64,000 nucleotides of DNA, from assembly GCF_038957035.1 (NCBI RefSeq), contig NZ_CP152412.1:6568501-6632500 (forward strand). Reading direction: 5' to 3'. A program made the translations under genes and the position numbers. Each line of letters starts with the position of its first letter. Position 1 is the stretch's first letter. The notes below the pieces were generated by a model. The model had not been told where the DNA came from and did no database searches. It was given only the letters and a program-made list of their open reading frames with translations. Below are positions 36,881-45,604 of this stretch, in pieces. This DNA comes from Bradyrhizobium sp. B097 (GTDB lineage: Bacteria; Pseudomonadota; Alphaproteobacteria; Rhizobiales; Xanthobacteraceae).

Positions 36881-38335
36881 CTACCCGGAAACCGCCTCGA
36901 GCTTCAGTCCGTTGGTGCGCGGTCCAAACACACCGATCGTCACAACAACGATCGCCATGGCTCCCGCGATCAGCGCGAATACGCCGGTCACACCGTAATC
37001 GCGGAGGCAAAACGCGATCAGGAAACCCGAAAACATCGCACTGACGCGGCTAACTGAATAGACGGCACCAATGGCGCGGCTGCGCATGCGCGTGGGGAAG
37101 AGCTCCGCTTGATAGGCGCGATAGGAAAATGTGAGACAGTTGCTGGCCAAGGCCATGGCAACGCCCAGGGGCACGATGAGAGCGGCTTCCTCTTGCCTGG
37201 AGAAGATTATTCCAATGATCGCGATCGCTGAGGCAGATCCCACTACGATCCACTTGCGTTCGATTCGCTCGGCGAAGGACATCGACAGCAACGGACCGAT
37301 GGGGTTGGCAATCGCGATGACGAAGGAATAGAGCAGACTGTGCGTAACGTTAATGCCCTTGGCAATGAGGAGCGTCGGAACCCAACTTGCAAACCCGTAG
37401 TAACCGATCGACTGAAAGAAGTTGAACACCATCATCATGATGGTTCGCCCCCGATATCGGGATTGCCACAGCTCGGCAAATCTCGCGTTCTGCTCTTGGG
37501 CCACGGGAGGGTAAGGCTGCGGCTCGGGTAAAGGCGCGCCGGTCCGCGCCACGATTTTGTACTCAAGCCGGGAAACGATCGCATCCGCCTCGGCGAGGCA
37601 GCCCCTCTGCGCCAGCCATCGCGGACTTTCCGGCAAGCCGAGCCGGATGAACCAGACGGCCGTTGCGCCCAGGCACCCGATCCAGATCACCCAGCGCCAT
37701 CCGTCAAAGCCAAGGGGAGCCGTCGGCACGAAATACCAAGCGACCAGCGCGACGGTCGGGACCGCGGAGAACTGTATCGCCTGGAGGAAGGCAAACGACT
37801 TTCCGCGCGAATTCGCCGGCACGAGCTCGGTGGTATAGGAGTCGATCGTCACGATCTCCGCGCCTGCACCAATGCCGGTTAGAAACCGAAAGAAGATGAT
37901 CCACTCCGCGCTGTGTTGACAGGCCAACAAGGCGGCTGCGGCCGTATACCAGAGCAGCGCGCCAGTGAAGACGACCCGCCGCCCGAAGCGATCGGCCAAT
38001 TGGCCGAACACGAGCGTTCCGACGAACAGGCCGGCAAACATGGCAGCCACGAAAGCCCCCAGTCCGGCGAAGCCGAAGAAATTCACGGTCGAGGTCGTGA
38101 AAGTTCCGCTTCTGACGAGCCCCGGTCCGATGTAGGCGGTGAAGAAGACGTCGTAGATCTCGAACCAGGCGCCAAGGGCGACCATCAAGACGAGATTCCA
38201 GATCGGCCAGCTCATCGGAAGACGGTCAAGGCGCGCATTGATCATGGCCGCAGCCGATGCGTTATCGGTATCCACCGCTCCCGCTGCGCTGCCATCCGCG
38301 AGTGCGACGGTCGTTCGTGTCGCCGGCCCATGCAT
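36881..38335 (-). CDS. MFS transporter, metabolite:H+ symporter type
   Basis: 484 residues with about 12 membrane segments and a cytoplasmic N-terminus of about 40 residues. MFS signatures are present: GQLADRFGRRVVF between TM2 and TM3, and GLPESPRWLAQRG after TM6 (about residue 225), as in sugar- and aromatic-acid-type porters. A central charged loop covers about 232-275. It sits in a unit with a CoA-transferase and an HMG-CoA-lyase-like enzyme (52-base gap to the former), so it probably imports the carboxylic acid that they activate and cleave. The exact substrate cannot be read from the sequence. Confidence 0.85.
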   Translation of the reverse strand: MHGPATRTTVALADGSAAGAVDTDNASAAAMINARLDRLPMSWPIWNLVLMVALGAWFEIYDVFFTAYIGPGLVRSGTFTTSTVNFFGFAGLGAFVAAMFAGLFVGTLVFGQLADRFGRRVVFTGALLWYTAAAALLACQHSAEWIIFFRFLTGIGAGAEIVTIDSYTTELVPANSRGKSFAFLQAIQFSAVPTVALVAWYFVPTAPLGFDGWRWVIWIGCLGATAVWFIRLGLPESPRWLAQRGCLAEADAIVSRLEYKIVARTGAPLPEPQPYPPVAQEQNARFAELWQSRYRGRTIMMMVFNFFQSIGYYGFASWVPTLLIAKGINVTHSLLYSFVIAIANPIGPLLSMSFAERIERKWIVVGSASAIAIIGIIFSRQEEAALIVPLGVAMALASNCLTFSYRAYQAELFPTRMRSRAIGAVYSVSRVSAMFSGFLIAFCLRDYGVTGVFALIAGAMAIVVVTIGVFGPRTNGLKLEAVSG

Positions 38336-38387
38336 GGCTTGATTTCCCCTCTACTTCGATTTGTTTTTCTTGTTCGGCACGCACCAC

Positions 38388-39590
38388 CTACGGCGTGGCG
38401 GCGATGACCCGTTCGCGTGCCAGCCTCTCGACCTCGCGCCGGTCGAAGCCGGCGCCGACCAAAATCTCGTCTGTGTGCTCGCCCAGACGCGGCGGTTGGC
38501 GGGTCAGCCCCGGCCGCTCGCGTTCCGCGCCGAATTCGACGGGCATGGCGGGAAGCCGCGTTATCTCGATTGCGCCTTCGACGGTGCGGATCGCAATGTC
38601 AATCAAGCCACCATGACTGGCGAGATGCGGATCGTTGAACAGGTCCGTCGGCTTGCCAACCGCCGCCCATGAGACGGCCGCGCGTTCGCAACGTTCGGCA
38701 ATCACCGCCTTCGAAAACGGGGCAAGCGCTTCCTGCACGGCAGGGATGAGCCAGCTTCGATGGCTCGCCCGCATGACATTGGTGGCGAGATCCGGATTGC
38801 CGCCGAGGGCGGCGAGCGCAAATTCTTCGGTGAACCGGATCCATTGCTTGTCGCTGGTGACGCCAATGAATACCTGATCGTCGCTCGTGTTGAAGACGTC
38901 GTAGATCGCCCAGGCATGCCGGCGCTCCGGCATAGGCGTTGGCGGGTATCCACTCGCGACCGCGCCCGCCATGTGTGTGACCATGAAGAACGCCGCGCTC
39001 TCGAACAACGCGCTGCTGATCCGCTGGCCTCGCCCGGTCGCGTCGCGCTCGCGAAGCGCTGCGAGTGCGGCCGTGACGCCGAAGATTGCGCCTGTGATAT
39101 CGTTGACAGAAGCGCCCGCGCGCAATGGCCGCCCTGCGGGGCCTGTCATATAGGCAAGCCCCGCCTGAAACTGCACGACTTCATCGAGCGCGGGCCTATG
39201 CTCGTAGGGACCTGCGAGGAAGCCTTTGAGTGCCAGATAGATCAAACGTGGATTTATCGCTTCCAGATCAGCATAGCCGCACCCCAGCCGCTCCATCGTG
39301 CCGGGCGCGTAGTTCTCGAGGACGATATCGACGTCCTTCACCAGCCGATGGACAGTCGCGCGTCCCTCGGGATGCTTCAGGTTAATCGCGATACTGCGCT
39401 TGTTGCGATTGAAGCTGGCGAAAAAACCTGCGCCGAAGCCAGGCAAGCGGCGCGTGTGGTCGCCGTCGGGCGCGGGCTCGACCTTGATCACGTCTGCCCC
39501 GAGATCGGCCAGTATCAAGCCGGCGCAGGGTCCCATGATCGTGTGGCTGAACTCGAGGACCTTCAGTCCCGTCAGTGGTTTAGTGGACAC
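38388..39590 (-). CDS. Class III (CaiB/BaiF family) CoA-transferase
   Basis: 400 residues, the usual length. It starts GLKVLEFSHTIMGPCAGLIL, then ADLGADVIKVEP, and includes FNRNKRSIAINLK and VLENYAPGTMERLG. The catalytic Asp is in PALDEVVQFQAG (Asp136). It transfers CoA from a donor such as succinyl-CoA to a carboxylic acid. Its start overlaps the end of the lyase gene by 11 bases, so the two are coupled: activation of the acid and then C-C cleavage by the lyase. Confidence 0.88.
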   Translation of the reverse strand: MSTKPLTGLKVLEFSHTIMGPCAGLILADLGADVIKVEPAPDGDHTRRLPGFGAGFFASFNRNKRSIAINLKHPEGRATVHRLVKDVDIVLENYAPGTMERLGCGYADLEAINPRLIYLALKGFLAGPYEHRPALDEVVQFQAGLAYMTGPAGRPLRAGASVNDITGAIFGVTAALAALRERDATGRGQRISSALFESAAFFMVTHMAGAVASGYPPTPMPERRHAWAIYDVFNTSDDQVFIGVTSDKQWIRFTEEFALAALGGNPDLATNVMRASHRSWLIPAVQEALAPFSKAVIAERCERAAVSWAAVGKPTDLFNDPHLASHGGLIDIAIRTVEGAIEITRLPAMPVEFGAERERPGLTRQPPRLGEHTDEILVGAGFDRREVERLARERVIAATP

Positions 39591-40548
39591 CTGACGCCTT
39601 CCTCCGAAATGAATTGAGGCTTCCGGCGTGGAGAAGCTCGCTCGGCAGCTGGTGGCCGACTACCTCTTCCGCCATCCGCCCGACTTCGATCAGCGCATCG
39701 AGGTCGACGCCCGTGCTGATCCCCATCTCCTCGCACAGCAGCACGAGCTCTTCCGTGCAGATGTTGCCGGCAGCGCCCTTGTGTGCGGCGAATGGACAAC
39801 CGCCCAGTCCGCCGACAGTCGAGTCGAATTTCGTCACTCCCATGCGCAGGCCCGCCATCGCGTTGGCGATCGCGAGCCCGCGGGTGTCGTGCAGATGCAA
39901 CGTGATCCGCTGATGCGGCCACTTGCTTCGCACCTCCCCGAGCAGCCTTTCGACGCGCAGCGGCGTCGCCCAGCCCATCGTGTCCGACAGGGAAATGTTG
40001 TCGATTGCCACACCGCATTCGTCCGCAATGTCGAAGCCGTCGCGAAGGGTGGAGATGACCTGCACCGGCGTGATATCGCCCTGGAAATTGCAGCCGAACG
40101 CCGCCATGACCCCGATCCGCCGAACCAAAACGTTTTTCGACAGATGGAGGCGCGTCTGCTTGCGCATCGCTTCCAGGTTTTCCGCGTGGCTGCGATGCAG
40201 GTTCTTGCGGGTGAACGCATCGGACGCCGACAGCGCAACGGAGCCGGAAAGCGTCAGCTTGTCCGAATGCGCGAGGGCCCGATCGAGTCCCTTTTCGTTG
40301 AACCAGAGCCCGACATAGTGGACACCGGCCGTCGGCCGAAAGCCAGCGACAACGTCATCCGCATCTGCCCATCCGGGCACGAGGCGAGGATTGACGAAGG
40401 AACAAACCTGGATGTGGCGAAGCCCGGTTTGCGCCAAAGCCTCGATGAGGCGAATCTTGTCCGCGGAGGCAATCGGTCCTGGTTCGATCTGAAAGCCTTC
40501 GCGCGGCCCCTCCTCCTGGATTTCCACTTCGTTTGGCAGGTCTGCCAT
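39580..40548 (-). CDS. HMG-CoA-lyase-like enzyme (HMGL/DRE-TIM family)
   Basis: 322 residues. Family motifs are EEGPREGFQIEP near 12-23, the metal-binding HLHDTRGLAIANA near 218, and GGLGGCPFA near 247 with the catalytic Cys. The family cleaves 3-hydroxy-3-methylglutaryl-CoA to acetoacetate and acetyl-CoA; close relatives cleave citramalyl-CoA or similar 3-hydroxyacyl-CoAs. With a class III CoA-transferase and an MFS transporter, the unit would import, activate and cleave a branched hydroxy-dicarboxylate. It is the first gene of the unit, divergent from the LysR regulator. Confidence 0.85.
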   Translation of the reverse strand: MADLPNEVEIQEEGPREGFQIEPGPIASADKIRLIEALAQTGLRHIQVCSFVNPRLVPGWADADDVVAGFRPTAGVHYVGLWFNEKGLDRALAHSDKLTLSGSVALSASDAFTRKNLHRSHAENLEAMRKQTRLHLSKNVLVRRIGVMAAFGCNFQGDITPVQVISTLRDGFDIADECGVAIDNISLSDTMGWATPLRVERLLGEVRSKWPHQRITLHLHDTRGLAIANAMAGLRMGVTKFDSTVGGLGGCPFAAHKGAAGNICTEELVLLCEEMGISTGVDLDALIEVGRMAEEVVGHQLPSELLHAGSLNSFRRKASGVH

Positions 40549-40685
40549 CCATCCTCACTCGGCGGAGCTGCGACCGTGGCCGCGACTGTCCCTCGATTTC
40601 TGCCTGAGCACAGGATGGCGGCGGTGGCGCCATTTCGTCCAATACTGATTTGACGGCATTAGCCATATGATTTCTAAATATCAGG
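40549..40685. promoter_or_regulatory. Divergent promoter region of the lyase unit and lysR gene
   Basis: A 137-bp gap between divergent starts, a classical LysR layout. The AT-rich segment CATATGATTTCTAAATATC, ending just before the lysR ATG (about 40,665-40,683), contains ATAT-N9-ATAT and several T-N11-A arrangements and is the best operator candidate. Confidence 0.4.
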
Positions 40686-41588
40686 ATGGAAATCCGACAG
40701 CTTCGCTATTTCATCGCAGTCGCCGAGGAGCTGAATTTCAGCAGGGCTGCACGCCGTCTCAACCTCAGCCAGCCTCCCCTCAGCCTCCAGATCAAGGCCC
40801 TCGAGCATGAGGTGGGCGCGCCGCTCTTTCTGCGTCAACGCCGGGGGGTCGAGTTGACCCAAGCCGGACAGATCCTGCTTGAACAGGCGCGCAAGGCGCT
40901 TGCGCAGCTCGATCAAGCGATGGGAACGGCGCAGTGGGCTGCACGCGGAGAAGCGGGCCTGCTGCGCATCGGCTACACGGGGTCAACCCCCATCCATGCG
41001 TCGTTCTCCAATATCCTGCGCCGCTTTTCGCAAGCCTACCCGGAGATACGTCTCGAGCTGCTTCACGCCTCCACCAGCCAACAGGCCGAGATGCTGATCG
41101 ACCGTCGGCTCGATCTCGGATTCCTGCGACCGTCCCCGATATTTCCGCCCCCCAAGAACATGATCATTCGTCGGATCTGGCCCGACCCGCTGGAGCTGTT
41201 TGCGCCGAACGATCATCCCTTGCTGTGTAAGCGCGGGGCCATTGCCGTACGGGCGCTGGAGCCGCTGCCGTTCATCTTCTTTGCGAATGCCAGCCGCCGC
41301 GGCCTGAATGGTCACGTCGTACACCTTTGTAGCAGCGCAGGATTCACGCCCAACGTGGTCCAGGAGGCAGAAGACGGCGGCGCCATTCTGGGCCTCGTGG
41401 CCGCGGGTTTTGGGGTTGCCGTGCTGCCGAAATGCTACGGTCAAATCGTCGTACGCGACGTCGTGCAGCGCCCGCTGAGCTCGGCGAAAGCAAAAAGCCA
41501 TATTTGTCTTGCCTACAACCAGGACCGCACGTCCGATCAACTGGTGCGATTTGTGGCACTCGGATCAGGTTCGGCCACAGCGGAGTAA
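40686..41588 (+). CDS. LysR-family transcriptional regulator
   Basis: 300 residues. The N-terminal winged HTH is standard: LRYFIAVAEELNFSRAARRL, NLSQPPLSLQIKALE, VGAPLFLRQRRGVELTQAGQ. The effector-binding domain covers about 90-295, with LRIGYTGSTPIHASFSNILR near 92. The divergent position relative to the lyase/CoA-transferase/MFS unit suggests that it controls that unit in response to its substrate or CoA ester. A short inverted repeat, CAGATA-gaccg-TATCTG, lies just after the stop (41,604-41,620). Confidence 0.9.
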   Translation: MEIRQLRYFIAVAEELNFSRAARRLNLSQPPLSLQIKALEHEVGAPLFLRQRRGVELTQAGQILLEQARKALAQLDQAMGTAQWAARGEAGLLRIGYTGSTPIHASFSNILRRFSQAYPEIRLELLHASTSQQAEMLIDRRLDLGFLRPSPIFPPPKNMIIRRIWPDPLELFAPNDHPLLCKRGAIAVRALEPLPFIFFANASRRGLNGHVVHLCSSAGFTPNVVQEAEDGGAILGLVAAGFGVAVLPKCYGQIVVRDVVQRPLSSAKAKSHICLAYNQDRTSDQLVRFVALGSGSATAE

Positions 41589-42493
41589 CGGCATCCAAAT
41601 ATCAGATAGACCGTATCTGGAGGTTAGGCTTGTTCCACTGACGGCCCCACGTTTCCCTGATCCAGACCCCAACGCGGCGGGGTGGTCGCCAACGCATCAA
41701 TCTACGGAAGCGGCAGTAAAGGTAGGCATTCAATTCCTTGCAGTCCCGCGACACTTCGCTCTTTGCTCCTGTTATCTCCGCCCTTACGCGTCGTGCAATT
41801 CTCAAAGCGTGGGTCCAACGTAATTGCCTCTCATCAGGGACACTTCAGCGACATTGTCACGGTCGCGGCCGGGCCGCACGCCCAACGGCGGGACTGTCGA
41901 ACACCCCTATTTCCATCTGCATTACGATTTCGGGCTCAAGCCCAGCGTTGTCGCTCCTCAGTGATCGAAGGCGGAGACTTGCTCCGACCCAGCGCTCGAT
42001 CGGGCTTTCTTGAGTTCTCCGATCGATCCAATCCGAGGAGTGGTTCCGTACTCGAGTAGGACGACCGCGCCTACGACGTCGAGCGCGCGATTGATCTCTT
42101 GCTCCGCCGACAATGACGACCATGACGCGACCGTGCGGCCAGATAACGCCTCGCGCTATACAACCATAAACATTTCAGCTCTAATGAGGTAGAGCGCAAG
42201 GGGTCTACCGCGCCTTGGGCTCACCGCGGCCCTAGCACCTGAGCTAGGGCCGCATCCCACAGGTGCGGTGGGCCCACCGTATTCGCCCGGGATAGAAGTT
42301 TTCCCTGCGTCGCAGCATATTCGCAGGGTTCATGAAATTCGTATTTGCATCTTGCCCGGCCATCTTGATTGGTGGTCGGGCTTTTGGCTCGGCCTGCAAC
42401 TTCGAGCGCGAGCCCCGGTCGAGAGCACCGGATCGACGCTTCTCCATGGCGATCAACGCGGCGAAAAACTCTGCAAAGAAAAGGTCAGGTACA
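41589..42493. other. Gene-poor decayed region, no gene supported
   Basis: 905 bases with only short, poorly patterned frames on both strands, none with a recognisable product. Base composition is lower in GC than in block 1. The notable content is a pair of hairpins at 42,226-42,279, listed separately. Confidence 0.5.
42226..42279. terminator. Tandem hairpins (10-bp stem, then 14-bp palindrome)
   Basis: GCGGCCCTAG-CACCTGAG-CTAGGGCCGC (42226-42253) is a perfect 10-bp stem with an 8-base loop. Twelve bases later CGGTGGGCCCACCG (42266-42279) is a perfect palindrome. No T-run follows. They could be an end-of-transcript signal or the end of a small repeat element, 215 bases before the next gene. 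Confidence 0.4.
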
Positions 42494-43093
42494 ATGATCA
42501 GATTGTTCAGCGCATTTGCACTTGTCATCACGGCGATGGCGTGGGTGGCGCGCGCCGAGGGTCCAGCGTCAAGTCGGATTGATGCCATCACGAAGTCAGC
42601 CCGGGATATGATGCCCGCCGTGCCGACAATGCCATCTGTGTCGTTGCCATCTCCATCGATGCCTGACCTCTCCTTGCCAGACTTTTCCGATGTTACCGGC
42701 AGGATGATGTCCGAATTTAATACTTTCACCCAGCAGGTCGGCGATGCCCTTCCGATCCTCGAACAGATGGGCTATGAGGTCACGGTGTTCAAAGTGACTT
42801 GGGGCCTTCCGCCGAAAGCTAGGCTTCGATTGAGGTCGAGCGGCAACTCCGACATTGCGAAGATAACCGCTATCGCGACCAAAGCAACGAGCAGCGGTGT
42901 TTTGGTGTCGGCGCTCATTACTAGTGCAGCAACGGCGAAGCGTATCCAAAGCACGATGAAGATGGGAACGGCGTATCTGGACGTAGACTTTGCCGTCCCA
43001 CCTCGGGTCAATATGAAGTTTCTCAGCCTCAAGGCGAGCGAGAAAGATGAAATGTCGCGCGACAATGACGAATTGGAGATTAGCTGCAAGTGA
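42494..43093 (+). CDS. Secreted hypothetical protein
   Basis: 199 residues from the ATG at 42494, chosen because it places a good signal peptide first (MIRLFSAFALVITAMAWVAR, then AEG). The mature part opens with a Pro/Ser/Met-rich segment of short repeats (VPTMPSVSLPSPSMPDLSLP). A folded domain follows (LPILEQMGYEVTVFKVTWGL). The C-terminus has alternating basic and hydrophobic residues. No family recognised. A longer frame from 42332 would bury the signal peptide. Confidence 0.6.
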   Translation: MIRLFSAFALVITAMAWVARAEGPASSRIDAITKSARDMMPAVPTMPSVSLPSPSMPDLSLPDFSDVTGRMMSEFNTFTQQVGDALPILEQMGYEVTVFKVTWGLPPKARLRLRSSGNSDIAKITAIATKATSSGVLVSALITSAATAKRIQSTMKMGTAYLDVDFAVPPRVNMKFLSLKASEKDEMSRDNDELEISCK

Positions 43094-43309
43094 ATTTCGA
43101 CGGCATCGTCGTCGCTTGCATTGCGTTTGTCATGGTATCCGTCGCATGCAATTGAGGCGCTCATCTTGGTAAATGTTGTCGAGCCGTTGAGATCAGCTAC
43201 CGCTCCCTCGATGGCGACCTGCCATTTTGGATAGCTTGACTTTGTGGCGCGGCAGGCCACACTACTCTGCTTCGGGTCGAACCAGTGTTACTCGACTTGG
43301 AGCATCACC

Positions 43310-43651
43310 GTGCCCCCCTTAGAGCAATTGGACGATTTTTGGCGCGAGGCTCTGCAATCGAACGCTTATGATCAAACGAAATACGCTGACCTCCTCAAAA
43401 ATCCGCAAGCGCAAGTCGCCCATCTCCCGCAAGCGGAGCAGGACAAGCCTTTTATGCCGCTTGTTATGCGTAATGCAGAGTACATCGCCATCGGGAAGCA
43501 GGACAAAGACGCGCTCAGGGTCAGACTAGGAGTGCCTGTTTCCTCTCCATCTCCCGTCAACACTGCTCGGTCAACTCAAGTCGCCGCTGAGACGGCAGTT
43601 CGCGCGACCATCTGGCAAGGCATTGCAGCGCTTTTCCGGGCCTTTCGATAA
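43310..43651 (+). CDS. Small hypothetical protein
   Basis: 113 residues if it starts at the GTG at 43310, or 135 from 43244. The central part (LDDFWREALQSNAYDQTKYA, PFMPLVMRNAEYIAIGK) reads like real protein sequence with helical character. The C-terminus ends WQGIAALFRAFR. No family recognised and no clear ribosome-binding site. Moderate to low support. Confidence 0.4.
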   Translation: MPPLEQLDDFWREALQSNAYDQTKYADLLKNPQAQVAHLPQAEQDKPFMPLVMRNAEYIAIGKQDKDALRVRLGVPVSSPSPVNTARSTQVAAETAVRATIWQGIAALFRAFR

Positions 43652-43689
43652 CTGCTCCCGCTTCCGGCGATGCGGCCGGTCTCACTTCT

Positions 43690-43945
43690 GAGCGCCGGCG
43701 CGGAACGATTGTGCGGGTCCCATCGACGACAGAGCAATCTGTCTGCCCGACCTCAATGCCGACGCGACATCCGAAATACTCCGTTGGGTCTCGGGCGCGT
43801 CGATCCCCAGAGGCGGATACGGGTACCGTGAATTTCGAGGGTGTCGCCGTCGATGACGCTGGCCCTGTCCAATCAGGCCGGCGGAAAAGCTGCGCTCGTC
43901 GACATGTAAACCGTTGCGGTAACAAGATGCGATCGTATCCAACTG
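43690..43945 (-). pseudogene. SNase-like (thermonuclease family) nuclease remnant, frameshifted
   Basis: On the minus strand one frame reads SVIDGDTLEIHGTRIRLWG, and the next frame continues GIDAPETQ from the same CTCTGGGGATCGAC stretch (about 43,800-43,810). Together these give the N-terminal core of the SNase domain (DGDTLEIHG, then R-I-R-L-x-GIDAPE), so one base has been lost. Downstream, the catalytic second half is absent or unreadable. Intact relatives are common secreted nucleases in rhizobia. I interpret this as a dead gene. Confidence 0.65.
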
Positions 43946-44009
43946 ATTGACATGTTCTCGCGTCGGTTGTAGCTGGCTATTTTCGAGTTCCAGCTACGTT
44001 CGGGGCAAC

Positions 44010-44957
44010 ATGGATTCTCTGGATAATTGGCGTGAGCGCGCCATGCAGGTTGGTTCTCGCCTGCGGGACACCGGTCGTGTGGTCTCCGAACGCGTCGTCA
44101 ACTCGGTGGCAAACGGATTGAATGCGACGACTTCTGTTGCCGGCGAGGCGTATACGGCGGCACTTGATTGGAAAAACAATAACGAATTCAGTAATTGGTT
44201 GAGCGATCATCTGAGCAATCAATACGCGACCGCGGCTAGCAAAGCTATGGACGCAGAATATCTCCGTACTCACGTCGGCGGCGGCTGGCATCGGCTCTAC
44301 GATGGCGGCCATAGTCTTGCCGGTAGTTGGAAGGCCGTTAGCTCGGCGTTACCCGACCTTGGTGCGCTGGAGCAACTGGGCACATGGGCGAATGAATACT
44401 GGAAAGACCTGATCACCACGCGCGGCATGCCGATCGTGATCCTGGACCAGGCTGATCAAGTCAGCGAATACTTCAAGCACTTGGACTGTGTGAACGTAGC
44501 CCAGCTTATAGGTGCGGACATTTGCGGCGTGTCGATCTACTGCAACTGGCATGACCCGGCGAAACTGGTGGCGTCGGCTACAGCGACTGAATGCAGCGGT
44601 CTTGTCTACGCCAACATGGTGGCCCCGCTGGTTAGTTTGATCGCCCTCGGTCGAGCCTATTTCCTGATCAGGAGCTCGGAGCAAGATGATCTCCAAGATT
44701 TAATTGCACCGGCATTGAAAGGTCTGACGCGCAGCGGCACTACTGTTCTGCTCGTGACCGTTATACCCGGCGGCTTCCTGCTGCATCTTAGCAGCGGCAT
44801 CGTAATCAGCCTGGCCCATGGCTACGTCTGGGACAAGGGTACCGAGAACAAGGAGGCGATCTTGACCATGATGAAAGGCTGCCTCGGCAATTTGAAGAAT
44901 GGGTTGCCCAAGCTTCAAGGCCTGCCGCTTCTGTCTCAAAGCGGTGGAGTGGGCTAG
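44010..44957 (+). CDS. Hypothetical protein with hydrophobic C-terminal half
   Basis: 315 residues from the ATG at 44010, with CGGGGC upstream. Residues 1-75 look amphipathic and Ala/Val/Ser-rich (RVVSERVVNSVANGLNATTS). The middle has an unusual Gly/His/Trp segment (THVGGGWHRLYDGGHSLAGS) and a Cys-rich stretch (LDCVNVAQLIGADICGVSIY). Two likely membrane segments follow at about 210-232 (VYANMVAPLVSLIALGRAYF) and 252-285. I do not recognise the family. Its intact length among decayed neighbours suggests that it is maintained. Confidence 0.55.
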   Translation: MDSLDNWRERAMQVGSRLRDTGRVVSERVVNSVANGLNATTSVAGEAYTAALDWKNNNEFSNWLSDHLSNQYATAASKAMDAEYLRTHVGGGWHRLYDGGHSLAGSWKAVSSALPDLGALEQLGTWANEYWKDLITTRGMPIVILDQADQVSEYFKHLDCVNVAQLIGADICGVSIYCNWHDPAKLVASATATECSGLVYANMVAPLVSLIALGRAYFLIRSSEQDDLQDLIAPALKGLTRSGTTVLLVTVIPGGFLLHLSSGIVISLAHGYVWDKGTENKEAILTMMKGCLGNLKNGLPKLQGLPLLSQSGGVG

Positions 44958-45604
44958 AACTGGTTTCGAAGCCGACCCACCGAGGGGCGCGGCGTTTCCT
45001 TGCGAACCTCACGGAGCCGGTTGATCAGCGGGAACGCTTCCGCAATTTTGGCAGCCGGTCTGGCTTAAATGGTGGGATCGGCGCAGTCGACTTAGGCGTC
45101 GGCGGTCGGCGGCGGCTATCCCGTCAATTTCGACAGAGCCGCTGTAGGACATAATGCTATCTTGCCCTCAGATTTTTCCGTCGAAGACATAAGCGATGCC
45201 GGTGCCTTCGCCCAGCGGGGCTAACGCTACCTACGACAACACACTGGATGAAGACCGCAGTGGGTCAAGAGCGCCGACTGAGGCCATTTCCGCAAAAGTC
45301 CGGTCGGCCCCACAGCGGGCCAACGGCGCTTCCCGAAGCTTGGTCGCTAGGGGCCGATAGCGGATGTCCTATCGTTTGAAGGATTGCTCATGCAGTATGC
45401 ATCGCACGACCGCGATGCGCCGCGAGCATAATCAAGCAAAGGATGATCCGGTGCGCGGCCACCTATCGGCTTCTCTTAGGCTTTGCCTTTGGCTTGTTCT
45501 TTCGCCTAAGCCAAATCGCCAAGCTATCGTAATCCGGATAGATAAAGAATTTGTTGAATCCCGCCCGTTCAAGAAAATTCAACCGTCCTTGATGCATCGT
45601 GCTT
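44958..45604. other. Gene-poor region containing one copy of a dispersed repeat
   Basis: 647 bases with no supportable gene. The segment 45262-45311 recurs at 46397-46446 (see repeat entries). A plus-strand frame at 45,364-45,690 is antisense to the end of the FRG remnant and is not convincing. Confidence 0.5.
45262..45311 (+). repeat. Dispersed direct repeat, copy A
   Basis: A 50-base segment beginning GGGTCAAGAGCGCCGACTGA matches 46397-46446 in the same orientation with five mismatches by eye. The two copies flank the FRG remnant. They may be a non-coding repeat family of this genome. Confidence 0.6.

Noticed and set aside
39628..40653. 341-residue plus-strand open frame
   Set aside because: Antisense to the HMG-CoA-lyase-like gene, which has all its catalytic motifs.
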